DNA of 64,000 nucleotides from Psococerastis gibbosa (taxonomy: Eukaryota > Arthropoda > Insecta > Psocodea > Psocidae), in NCBI GenBank assembly GCA_963971405.1, contig OZ020486.1, positions 7,587,419-7,651,418 on the forward strand. The letters are read 5' to 3'. Under the pieces are notes generated by a model. The model was not told the DNA's origin, made no database searches, and worked only from the letters and a program-made list of their open reading frames with translations. Each line of letters opens with the position of its first letter. Within the stretch, counting starts at the first letter, position 1. A program made the position numbers and the translations under genes. This document shows positions 30,988 to 43,000 of the stretch, in pieces.

Positions 30988-31026
30988 TCAGCACTGTCCA
31001 TTCACTACTGTTATGAATATTCCGTT

Positions 31027-34000
31027 TTATTCCTCCTGAAAGTAATGATATTTGATGATATTAGATACTTTCGAGTATTTGCGCCTGACGGAGGGTAAGT
31101 TGCTAGTAACTCTTGAACCTTGCCCTGCGAACTATTATTCGGACTTTATTGGTTTTGTATCCGCAAATTTTTTGGTGGTTAGGCGCATATTCCACCGACG
31201 TCAATGGTGATTATTGACGTGTTTGACGTGGCAGCAGACATTAAAGACAGTGTAAAAATGTCTGATATCACGTCAATATCAGCATTATTTTGACTATTGA
31301 CGTCGGTGGAATAACCGCCTTAGCAAACTGCTTACTTTACTATATCCAGCGCCCACTCTTGGTGCCGCGCCTGCCAGTATAGTGACGATATGTCTTTATT
31401 AGGACTCTGGTTGGTAAACTAGTAAACGTTCCCAATGTCAACCTACACGGGCTACAAGTGATAATAGAAACGCTGAGACAAGCTTACCATTGATACAATG
31501 TAACAGGCGTTAACTTTACATAGTTCGGGTACTAGTCGCATACTAGCCGGTCGTTTAACAAATGTTTAATTGGGGGTAGTTTATTATTTTAATTGCACTC
31601 ACCCATTCACGTTCATCAACTCCCTCCATTCTATCCTGTTCCAGGGACATATTCATTTCCAGACGGCTGCTAACAGCTTTTTGCAACTGAAATTATATGA
31701 TATAAAATGTTGTATGAATTAAACATTATAAAAAGTACTACCGTAAAAACGAGTGCATATTATTCGGTAGTATTCCATGTGGGTAGTGAGATTTGAGGCC
31801 GAAATACAGATTTTCAGACGTTAAACTGAAACGAAACTAAAGCTTCTTTGAAAATATGTATTTTGGTCTCAAATCTAACAGCGAAGTGTTGCACCTATTC
31901 GCCTGTTTTTACAAGCGGCGAACGGTCTATAGAAGTAACCAAAGCACTGCTTGGCAAGAGGTTCACTAAAAATGTAAAATACCCTAAATACGAGAATAAT
32001 ATAAAATGATTGTTAAAAAGTAAACAACATCGTTTTATTCCTGAAACACAATAAGCTGCGAAGCGAACAGCTGTCGCAGTAGTTCGTCTTGAGAGATCCA
32101 ATTTAATCCACTACACTGAAAAAACACGATGGAAAATAAATCGAGTTAAAATCTTTTCCATTTGTAGTTATGACGGAGTCTTAAATGAGTAAAAAAAGAC
32201 CGAAATTAGAGGATATGGAAAAAACTGGGCTTGGCGGGATTGAAACCCACGATCTACGCCTAACCGGGGCGTCGTCTTAACGGCTAGACGAAGACGACCC
32301 GGTTAGGCGTAGATCATGGGTTCTTATCCCGCCAAGCCCAGTTTTTTCCATATCCTCTAATTTCGGTTATAACAAGGAGGTTACCTCTTCAACCAAAGTT
32401 AATTTAATGTCAGTGTTATATATAACATATAATACTACAATGTATTAAAAAAAGACCGCTTAAATAAATACCTGCTCTTGCTTATTTTTGGAGTAGTCGA
32501 GGAGCTCAGGGCTGTTTTTACTGAATGCCGTCTGCACTGCTGCCAGGCTTGGTCCACTGTTATTCCTGCACACGCCCCCGCTACCCTTGTCACCGCCTTG
32601 TGAGGCACTCACTGAAAATAATGCACAATTTTAGGAAATGTAAGTGCCCGACCAAATAATTCTTTTAGCGTGACCGAAGGGAGTAAGCCCCTGTACGCAC
32701 GGACATTTCTCCCAGTCGCGATTTACCTATGCTTTTTCCATTGTAGCCATAGGGCTAGCAGAAGATTTTCATGACGACTTCTTGACGATTTCGGAAGTTG
32801 GCGTAAAGGCAACCGCACGAAAATGCACGGTTTTCCCCTAGACACGCCAGATCATAGAAATATTTTAAAATAGACTTTAGGCTCGTTGGGTGCAGTTATT
32901 TATTCCCTATAAGTTATTCCCTACATGACCAGTTCTATACACACAATACATAAAATTAAATAGGTAATGAACTTAGTACATCCAGATAGCTACCTACTTT
33001 TAATAGTGAAATCGTATTTTAAAGATACATAATAACCTGTAACCAAACATTTCACAAACCATGTTGATCGCAATCAGTTTTGTTGTTTTACAATTTGTCT
33101 TGGGATGTGTGGGTCTTCTAACAGATCTAAATCTGGTTATTTCGAAATTTGGCTCAGCTGCTTAAAAAAGGTTGAGAATCAAAAATATCAAGTGAAACCT
33201 GGATAAGGCGGACAATTGGTATAGTGGTAATAGCTTGCCCCGGAAACGGATGGATCGTCCAGCTTTTTCTTGATTCCTTATTTTTGAGTAGAATGTTTCG
33301 TCTCTTCAATCTATATCAATTTAATATATAGCATTGATAATTGAATATTGTCTGAAGCTTCAAGACGTCATGTTTTGTGGCAATATTTGCAAGAGATAGC
33401 AAAAACTATACTGCTTCAGTATAATAGTGATAAGGATTCCGACTTTCACCCCAAAGGATGTTGGCTCGAGTTTCAGAAATTTTTTAACGAGAACTTGCGT
33501 ACGTACATGGTTCCATGCCGGGAGGCTGCAGACTGATCCGCCGTGGCATCTTATTAACACCAGAGAACCACTCCTTACTACTCAAACAACTCTCCCACGT
33601 CACCTTCGTTGGAGGGAACAAGTCGTCTTGAAAGAGCTCACTCTGAAATTATAAAATTATCATTGTTTGTAATCAATCAACTGCGGTTTCCCGGGTGTGG
33701 TATTTGAGCCTCCTCCACTCCTTTCAAGCCCTCCACTTCCGATTATTCAGCACTTACCCAGTCATCCGAAGAAGGTCATCCCAGAGTTCTTTATAGGAGA
33801 GATGGGGCATTGGCTTCCCACTAAAAATAGATTTTTTAATGTCTGGTGTGCCTGAGGAGAATGGATATAGAAGCCGAGTTGCAGCCGACTGTTAAAAAAC
33901 GATTGATCTAGACTTTTGAAACAACTCATACGTCAGTGGGCAAATAGCGCCGATAACGCAACTATTTACCATTCCAGTAACGTTACTATTATCTGTAGGC

Positions 34001-37000
34001 GTACAACAATAGTAAATTTGATGTTCGGTACCTTTATTCTGGGGACAGTGAAGCTGATGGGTTCAATAGTGTTGTTGGTGAGCCTCATTGCGCGTGCAAA
34101 TTCGACGGAAGTGACGTCACAGGCGTTCTTCGGGATGAAGGCTAGGCCTTGGTGTAGCGTGGAGCAGCGGTGGTGGCTGAGGGGGCACGCGTGTGGTGGC
34201 TCCTCCGATACCTCGAATGTGTAGATGGTAGTGTCCCCCTGAAATAATAAGTTGAACCATCATCACCAACACATCTCCAGGTACTCTCCAACCCTAGTAG
34301 AGAGGCGAAGAGACGACCAGATCTGCGTTGAAAAGGGCCGACATCACTCTCATGCTTACGGGAAAGACCTGTTATGGCATGGGAATGTCCAAAGGCGAGG
34401 CGAAGCTCATCTCCTGAAAAAGGGCAGAGGAAATTATGGGCTCCGGAAACGGGACAGAAGATGACGCACTAAGGCAGAAGGCTGTGGAAGCATATGAATT
34501 AATCTGAAAGCCCAACATTGCAAATTTTGAATGCTTCTTTTATTCCATTGTACTGTAGGTGCATTTAAGGACGTGTCAAGCTGTCCAGAGCCCAAATAAT
34601 GACCTAGATGGCGTTGGATAAAGTGAAATATGGTAATGTATGACAGTATAAAGAGTTTTTTTTTTCAATAAATGAAGCAAAAAATCATGCCGAAATACTC
34701 TCACCCTGCCATTCAGGAACAGAGTGGAGCTATCTTCGTGTGTAGTGAATTATGGTAATGTAGGGCAGTGTAAAGAGTTTGTTTTTTAAAATAACTGAAG
34801 CAATAAATCAAGAAATACTCTTACCCTGCCAGTCAGGAACAGAGTGGAGCTATCTTCATCATAGAATGGAATCAAAATGGCCGGAGACACATCTAAACCG
34901 ACAGTGTTGAGAATTTGAAGCTTCGCCGACTCGTAGACAGTTACTTGCCGTTCAGACACCCTGAAATGATAAAGATTATTGCTAATAACTGGTTTCCGAT
35001 TGGTTGGTTGTCAACATATTAAAGCCAATAATATAAGGAGGCTACGAAAGACATTGTTCAGAACATGTCTCTCCGAATGATTACTACTCACTTGTCAAAG
35101 CCCATGACGACGATGTAGGCGCCATCTAACGCCCAAACGAGACGCGCACCCCGGGTGCCAGCTGGTCCCTTCCCTTGCCGAATCGGGGCAGTGCTGGCGC
35201 GGGGTTCATACACTCGTAGGACGCCATCTTTACAGGCTGTCGCCAGGTATTTGCCACACGGGGACCATGCCATGCAAAAGATCTGAAAATTAAAAAATGT
35301 AGATCATCACCGCCAGCAATCAGCAGCAGCTAGGGGGACCTCTCAGGCGCTAAAAAAACCAACGGACTCGGACTGCCGCAACCTGCCTTCAGACACGTAT
35401 GGCTTAGTCGTAGTATTGTTCGCCGGGTTAATAACGACTTAGGCCTCATATTTGGGCCCATAGAGCGACCCCGATTTGACTGTCCTACGCCAGCCCGATT
35501 TCCTTGTAGAAGTCCACAATGGCCCCAAAGCTTAATGCCCCGGTGTGCTGCCTGGGCTCCAGCGTGGAAAATTCAAAATTCTTCTGTCTTGCTCGCCAAA
35601 TCGCCGGACATTCCGCTAAAATATGCCATCCTGTCTCTTTTTCTTCCTCGCAGTACCGACAGATCGTTGATTCTACGAGTACCCCCACCTTGGATAGATG
35701 GTTCCGGAAAGGACACGTAAAGACACGTATGGCTTAGGTTGATAGATAGTTGATCCCAATGGCTTGGTTCGCTAATCATTTTCTCGAGCAACCGGCAGGT
35801 GTGTTGGTATCCTTGGGGTTTTACTAACTAATTTCGGTGTTTCGATTTATCTTAAGTAAAGGCAAGCTATTTAGCATAAATCTCAAGGATAATTCAGGAT
35901 AATTAACACGAGCCGTGCATCTGGTATTCATCCGCTCTACTGCAACCATTGCAGACAGGTTCTTATCTTGAAAATGATCTGGTTAGCCTTAAGTTTGTAT
36001 AAGAATGTTTATCAACCTATCCTCGAACTATAAGCCTACCTGATCCTCATGTCCTGTGAGCGTATAGTGAAGTCTCAGGGACTGCAAATCCCAAATCTTG
36101 ATAGTCATGTCGTAAGAAGCAGTCGTGAGCACATCCTTGGCAATCGGGTGGAACTTAATACAGTAGATTTTGTCCGTATGGCACTCCAATATGGTCGTTG
36201 GCTCATTGGTTGGCTCGTTCAGTCCTTCGGAGGGGATGGTCCAAAGTCGGACGGCTCCATCATCGCAAGCTATGGGCAAATTCAACAACTGCAAGGGTGG
36301 CCAATAGAGTCGTAAATGGTCTGTCTAGAGTTCGAAGCCTCCTTCAAGGTCGTTCATGGACTATTTTTAACTCACGGCAGAATTCTTGCGTTCTTTGGCC
36401 AAATATAAGATGCCTGTTTTTCAGTTCTGTTTTATGACTAAAACTATTTTACTATTGCATTTTATTAATCCAGTGATTGAATTGTGATATTATTTTCCTG
36501 TCTCTCCCAGTGTTTAATTTTTCTCTGATTTTAGGAACACCCGCCCACCGGGTTACGCCAGTGGATGAATATATTACACATTCAAACGAACAGGTGCGAC
36601 AACCTTACCAACAGCAAGATGATGGTAGTCGAAGGGGTCCCAGCAGAAGTCCATGACGTTGGCACCGTTTACGAGGGCAGGCATGACGCCGTCTGGCAGT
36701 CGACCAGTCCGCGAAAGCTCCAGCACGGCAATTTTGCCGCCAGGCCCACTCAGCGGCACCGCCACTCTCTCACTGTTAGCTGTAAGCAACACAAAGCCTT
36801 GTTATATCGCATATCCTACGTCAGCAATGACATACACACTGTCAGTGGGACGTCACAGTTATAGCAAACCGGAGGCGGGTCGTTTGCCATAAGATGACAT
36901 TGTATGAGTCTGGAGTGGCATAGATGCATACGGGGCAACAGAACTTCCTCCCTTCTGTGAGGGCGGCTCGCTGTTGCACGCCAGCCCAGATGGGGCTTAA

Positions 37001-40000
37001 TGGACTACTCCAGTCCTACTGCCAGTCGTGCATGACCAACTGCCTCCTATATAGGTAGCCCGTTTTTATACATGATTACATTGCTGCTTAAAAAGGAAGT
37101 GAAACATGTAGACTCACCATGAAAACCGTCACATTCCCCGGAGACTTGTCTGCTTATGTTACGGATATTCTCAATGTGCATGGATTTGTGCATTGGTGTC
37201 CCCTTTAAGTGCCGGAATTTGCTGACACGACCTGAAAAGCATGGAATTCGATAGAAAAAACAAACGTCTACATTTATAATAGATATTTGTATTAGATATT
37301 CATTGAATTGTTTGTATGCGAAAAATCAATAATTACATTGACTTACAAAAAGACTGCAATCGTTCGGGCACGTAAAGCTTATTAATAACAGCTAGTGCGC
37401 GAGTAAATGGCTGGAGGTAGGAATAGATGGAACACAAAAAAGAGAAAGGCCAAGGAAGGGAAGGAACCAGACTGAGGACGATCTCAGAAAAGGGGGAATT
37501 TTGCCAGAGGAAGTGCTGAATATCTGAAGTGGAGGGACATGCGGGAGTGGAGGAAGCTCACACATTATACCGGGAAAATAGGATCTAATTAATGATGTTG
37601 ATGACTTACCAAAAACAGTAGACGTGCGTTTTGGGGTAGGTGCGGGCTCAGCAGGGGGCTCATCTTTGGCCTTGATGGAACCCTTGCGCCTCAGCGGTGT
37701 CGGCGAAGTCTTATTATCCTCTTGTACGCTAACCGACCGACTCTCATAGACACGGCGACGCTCTGAAACCAACAGGGATTCTAGTTTAGTTTTCTAGTAT
37801 TTCAAGTACTGACTTTGATTTGCGCAAAATACGACTGAAGAGGAAGTTGTTACGTCCGTTTCAATGCGTGGTCCAACAGTATTTTTGTTATACAATAATA
37901 AATGGAGCATGCAAGTAGAATTCTAGAAATTCTAAGTTGCGACCCCAATTATAGCTGTGGTGTCGTCAACTGGGAACCAGTCAGTTAGTTTGACTAAAGC
38001 TTCCTCAACTGGAGTGAATTCCAGGTATGGGAAACTCACCAGCAATGGATGATCGGTGAGACGCTCCTCTATCCAGCCCATCTCCACAGTCTTCCACCAC
38101 ATCAGATTTATCTTCAAACAATTTCTTTCTCTCTGCCAAACTAGGTGTCTTCGGCTTGTGACTATCTCCGTTTCTAACTGGCGACTCTTCATTATTCAGA
38201 ACCTGAAGTAACAAAAACAAAAAAATTCGTTGTATTTCACGTTCCTGGCTATTATTTGGCCTATTAAAAACATTTCATAATGCCTTGGGCATTTGACAGT
38301 AGAAAGCCCCCGTCTCAAGGGAATGAAGTTTATTTTTTATAACTATTACCTTTTATTATTTAAAACTCAGCCTTATAGAGATCCAACGTTGGGGTCCTTG
38401 AAGCCTGCCCGACCCAAGCCAGGATGATTGGGCCAAGCTTGCTCTGTCTGTCTGTACTTGTGCGGGCTGGTGGTCCAGCAGTTTAGGCACGGTTTCCACC
38501 GACCGGCTAGGGCTAAATACTAATACGGTGACGTGGTAACAGACATTCAAGACTTGGGCGTCTTGAATGTCTGCTACCATGTCACCGTTTTTGTATTTAG
38601 CCCTAGCCGGTCGGTGGAAACCCCGCCTAAAGACGATGCCCCGGGTAGGAAAAGATCGTGGGTTCCAATCTGACAGTTCAGATTTTTCTAATTCAGGTTC
38701 AAACAAGTTATAATAAAACGCTTCTGTTTTGTTTGTTTACCCCCTTACCGAGCAAGAAAAAGAGAAGATAAATGGATAGATATACAAATATTAGATGAAG
38801 AGCTTTCCTTCTTCAGCTCATTGTCGATCCTCTTCATGCCACACAGTCACGAGATCTCGTTCTTCTGATTGGTGGTATTATAACCTTATCTATACTAACT
38901 AAACTAGTTGCAGAGACATTAAAGACCACTATATGTATCTAGATATTTTGCCTTTGTCACTACAAAGCAAATATCGTATGGCGCAATTATACTATTTCGA
39001 TGGAAGGTTTAAAGACGTGAAAAAGCGCTTTGACAGAAATCTTTTATTCCCGTGCTCTGATTTACCAAGATTTAGAAACAAACATGGCAAAAGAGCCTTA
39101 AAGTACGATATTCCTGAACTATTCAACAGTATTCCAAAAAATCTTCTCACGCACAAGAAAGTTTCAGAATGTAAAAAAGGCTTTTAAAAAATTTTCTCTT
39201 CTAAAATGTAGCAGTACGATGGATTCTTGTTTTTTTCTTTTTTGATAACATAAAAGCATTTTCTTAGGACCCATGAGGTCCAATTAAAGTGTACAATTGT
39301 TTTGTTTTGTTTTTTCAAATATATGCACCCTGCCGACCGGGTAGGCGGTAGGGGGAAAAAAAACTAACGCTGACAAACAAAAGAGCCTACCTTCTTAAGG
39401 GGGCGATCCGCTAGCTCATTGTCGATCTTCTGTATGTTATTGATATTGTTGATCTCAAGCGGATCTTTATCATAGTCCTTACTGTTATCACTCAGACACA
39501 AGAGATCGTTCTTTTGATTGGTGACTAGAGGCTTGTCGATGTCCAGATTGGTCGGAATTATACTTCTGTCGGCTAATTTGGGTGGGGTGAACGGTTTTGG
39601 TCCCAGCCGCGGCTGAAAATTGAAACACTAGGTAAGCCAATATGGTAGCCATAATAATTTACGCAGCGTCGGCGACGCAATTGCTTAAAAGTCAAGTTTA
39701 TAAGGCATTGGTGGCATATTTGATAGCTTGCTGCACACCATGCACAGTGTTACCTATAGAGGTGATTCGGATACGTTCATTGAATCGTATGTATGCTATT
39801 TATTTTCTTTTTGTTGTTGTGCCTTATTAACATTGAAGGCACTCAGCTTGTCCACGTATAGCCAGTATAGGTTGACATCGAAGACGTGCACCCGAAGCGG
39901 CGTAGAAATTTGATTAAGGCGGGGATTCCACCAACGTCAATAGTGATATTAAATGATTTTGACGTGGTAGCAGACATTTTTAGACAGTCTAAAACTGTCT

Positions 40001-43000
40001 GCTACCACGTCAAAAAACATTTAATATCACTATTGACATTGGTGGAATCCCCGCTTAAATATGATCTAACCATGATAGCAAGCAAGTAAGCAATATTGCA
40101 TATTGCATATAAGCATATTGCCTTGTTTGTGCAGCATTTCTGTCTAGTTTAAGGACCCAAAGCACCTACAGTACCTTTTTAAAATGAATAAATCGCTACG
40201 TAATAATAGAAAGAACCGGTAGGAGTGAATCCGTCCCTACTTTCCTATATATCTATTAATATAGGTACCGAAATATTGTATCTGGATAATAATTAGTTCT
40301 GAAATCGCCTTAATGTTAAATTTCGGCTGCCTCGACTGGATCGATCGATAAGACAATTGTGTACACTAGAAAGAAGAAGAAAGAAAATTGTCGTTATTTT
40401 CCATATGGGCGAATTTTGGGTCTTTCGGCCCACTCTTACAATTAACCCATAGATAATTAATTAATAAATTCATAAATAATTAATTAGATAATTAACCCTA
40501 GAATGGACAACCCAACATTATTCTACACAATAATAATACCATGTCCACTATGAAAGGATTATTAATAATTTCTTCAAAAATACCAAAACTTTGATGGGGA
40601 AAGCAACCGGTTTGGCTTTATTATTCTATTTAGCACCTAAAACATACTAAAACATATCGATGAAACGGTTCACAGAAAAATTATTTTTTCGTAGTTTTTC
40701 AATTGAGCCTTTTTAATTCTTTTGTCCCCTAAAGCAAACTATCGAGGAAGATGCGGCCTAGTAGATTTTATTTACGTTTACGAAGACTACAATACTTGTG
40801 AATTTTCAAAATATAGTTGAAGTTTTTAGAAAAATTATTTGTCATTTTATTTTATGGGGGGTTGACCTTCCAGAATTGATAATAAAATGGTCCAGAGATT
40901 TGATTTTGGTGAACCTACATGCCGAAATCCACCCAAGAGTTTGTCCACAAATCGACAGACATACCGGCAAACTGACCGAAAGGCAGACATGTCTTAAAAA
41001 ACACCTCAAAACTTGTAATTATGCATTCAAATATCGAAGTCAAAAGTTTCGACCATCACAAATCTTTCGTTACACCAACGTATAAATAGGAAAGCAATAA
41101 CTAATTAAGTAGTCATGCAAGCTAGGTTTAAGCAAAATATTCAAATCCTGTAGTGTGGGTAATAGTTGCCCTTGCTGTCACAGATACAGGACATGTACAG
41201 TACAAACAAAAACTGAGCATGACAAATACGGTATACTTTATAAATACAACAATAAGTGCATCAATTTAAGCTAATTCTAGGCAACATACAAATAGCGCTA
41301 ATTAAAAAATGCTACTAAAGACATAGGATATAGCCAGAACGATAAATTTGGAAAATTGTGCCTGGTGAAAGACTAAAATACATTATAGATAAATAAAGGC
41401 CTCCGATGGTATAGTTGGTAGCTTGCTGGTGCTTTTGCGAGAAACTACACACCATGCGACTGGAGACCTACAGGTTTTCAACTAGCAATAAAATAATCTG
41501 CCCTGGATCGCTTGTTCTGGCAAAAAATAAATAAAAAATAAACAAACACAATTCGACTTGCTACAATGCATGAGAAACCTCAGAAATCTGAAAAGATAAA
41601 ATATCCGACAAACACTTTTGCCAAAATTTAAAATAATACTTTATAACTGCATAACACAGAAAAAGCAAAACTGGGCTTGAACTATAGTTAATTCTATTTT
41701 TTAAACATACAGTATCTACGTCAGGCAAGAGCAATACACTCGACCGGGGTGAAAATGTGAATAAGTAATTGGTTTGCAACTTCGTATTTTACGCATTTGA
41801 ACGCTTAGCAAAATAGAAATTAAAACAGTGCTTAGACGTACATCGTAAAGTACATATTATCCTGAAGCAAACAGTGACTATAAACTAGCAGCAAAGAATA
41901 AATTACAAAAAAAAAAAAAAACAGCAGTGCAACACTCTGCGAACAAAAACTGCACCTTATATCCGCCAGTAACAGGTAGATTGGGATTGACACTATGGAT
42001 GATGGGACGGTCATTCTGCGAGGTTACATCATCATCTACTTCAGTCATGGCTCGACGCAGAGCGGGCGAATGCTGGGGAACAGGACTGTCAGCTAATGGC
42101 AGTTCCGTTCGCTCCTCATTGAAGTCAGTCATAGCACGGCGTAGCACCGGGCGGCACTCCACACTGCCGTCGTCCTCGGCGTATTTAACGAACGATCTAT
42201 TCTCCTTGTCAGGCTCGGGGGTGTCCGAGGACCTCGATGTCCTCGGTCGGGCAATAGGTCTGTCTTCAGCGTCGACGCTGTTGGACCTTGAGTTCCGTGG
42301 GCGAGGTTTAGGCGGGTCTGCCGAGTCACCGTTGGTTTCGATCAGTTCTTGTTTCGGTACACGGGATGCCCGGTAGATGGCAGGCTGGGGCGCAGGCTTT
42401 GCTCTGGCTCGCACGTCCAGTTCCATGGCCAATTGGTTCAGGGAGCCACGGTGCGACACCTGTTGTGTGGTTTAGAGTGACAACCGAGGAGAATTGTTAG
42501 TGGTTAGTGAAAGGTTAATGAGGTTCTTTGGTGGAAGAGGGTAACAAGTGATTTTAAAATAAAACCGATTGTTTTGTTGATGATTAGGAAAAAAAACAAT
42601 AAGCTAATTTAGTTGACTAGACATCAAATGACAAAATTTATACAGATGATCTAATGTACATGTTTACTTACTGTACGAGTATACGACACTCATGCTGTTC
42701 CTAAATACTGTACAATATTAACATTGTCTAGGCAAATGTACTTCGATGATTGGGAAAAGTAACAAACTGATCATTTTGGACCAGTGGTTAGATTAGAAAA
42801 CTCTACCGTATTTAACACCTGCAGCATGAGTACCAACGTAAAAGAATAACTTAACTTTTGTATTGTATTCTTAATTTTGAATATATTGATTGATTGATTG
42901 ATTGAACCGCGGCCTATTCGATCGCCACTGATCCCCTGAGAAGTTTGTCATAGGAGCAAATGGCAAATGATGCCAACCTGACAAAACCATAGTCACTATA

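Larger units (their letters stand above)
23824..31026. other. Spacer between UFM1 and coronin 3' ends, transposon-rich
   Basis: No gene recognised. It holds the two 3' UTRs and many repeats: a dispersed element near 24.79-25.09 kb related to one at 18.60-18.88 kb; a TA microsatellite; a repeat near 26.09-26.40 kb that matches an inverted copy at 14.2-14.95 kb; foldbacks at 27479-27769, 28319-28702, 28785-28948 and 30367-30685; a tRNA-like SINE near 27.95 kb. An imperfect inverted pair also occurs at about 29155-29705 (ends near ...GGCCACCCCTGGTT and its complement). Short ORFs here are not conserved-looking. Confidence 0.6.

Noticed and set aside
33205-33255. Possible tRNA gene (TTGGTATAGTGGTAATAG...)
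   Set aside because: Has an A-box-like segment but no pairable acceptor stem or T arm; better explained as a SINE head.
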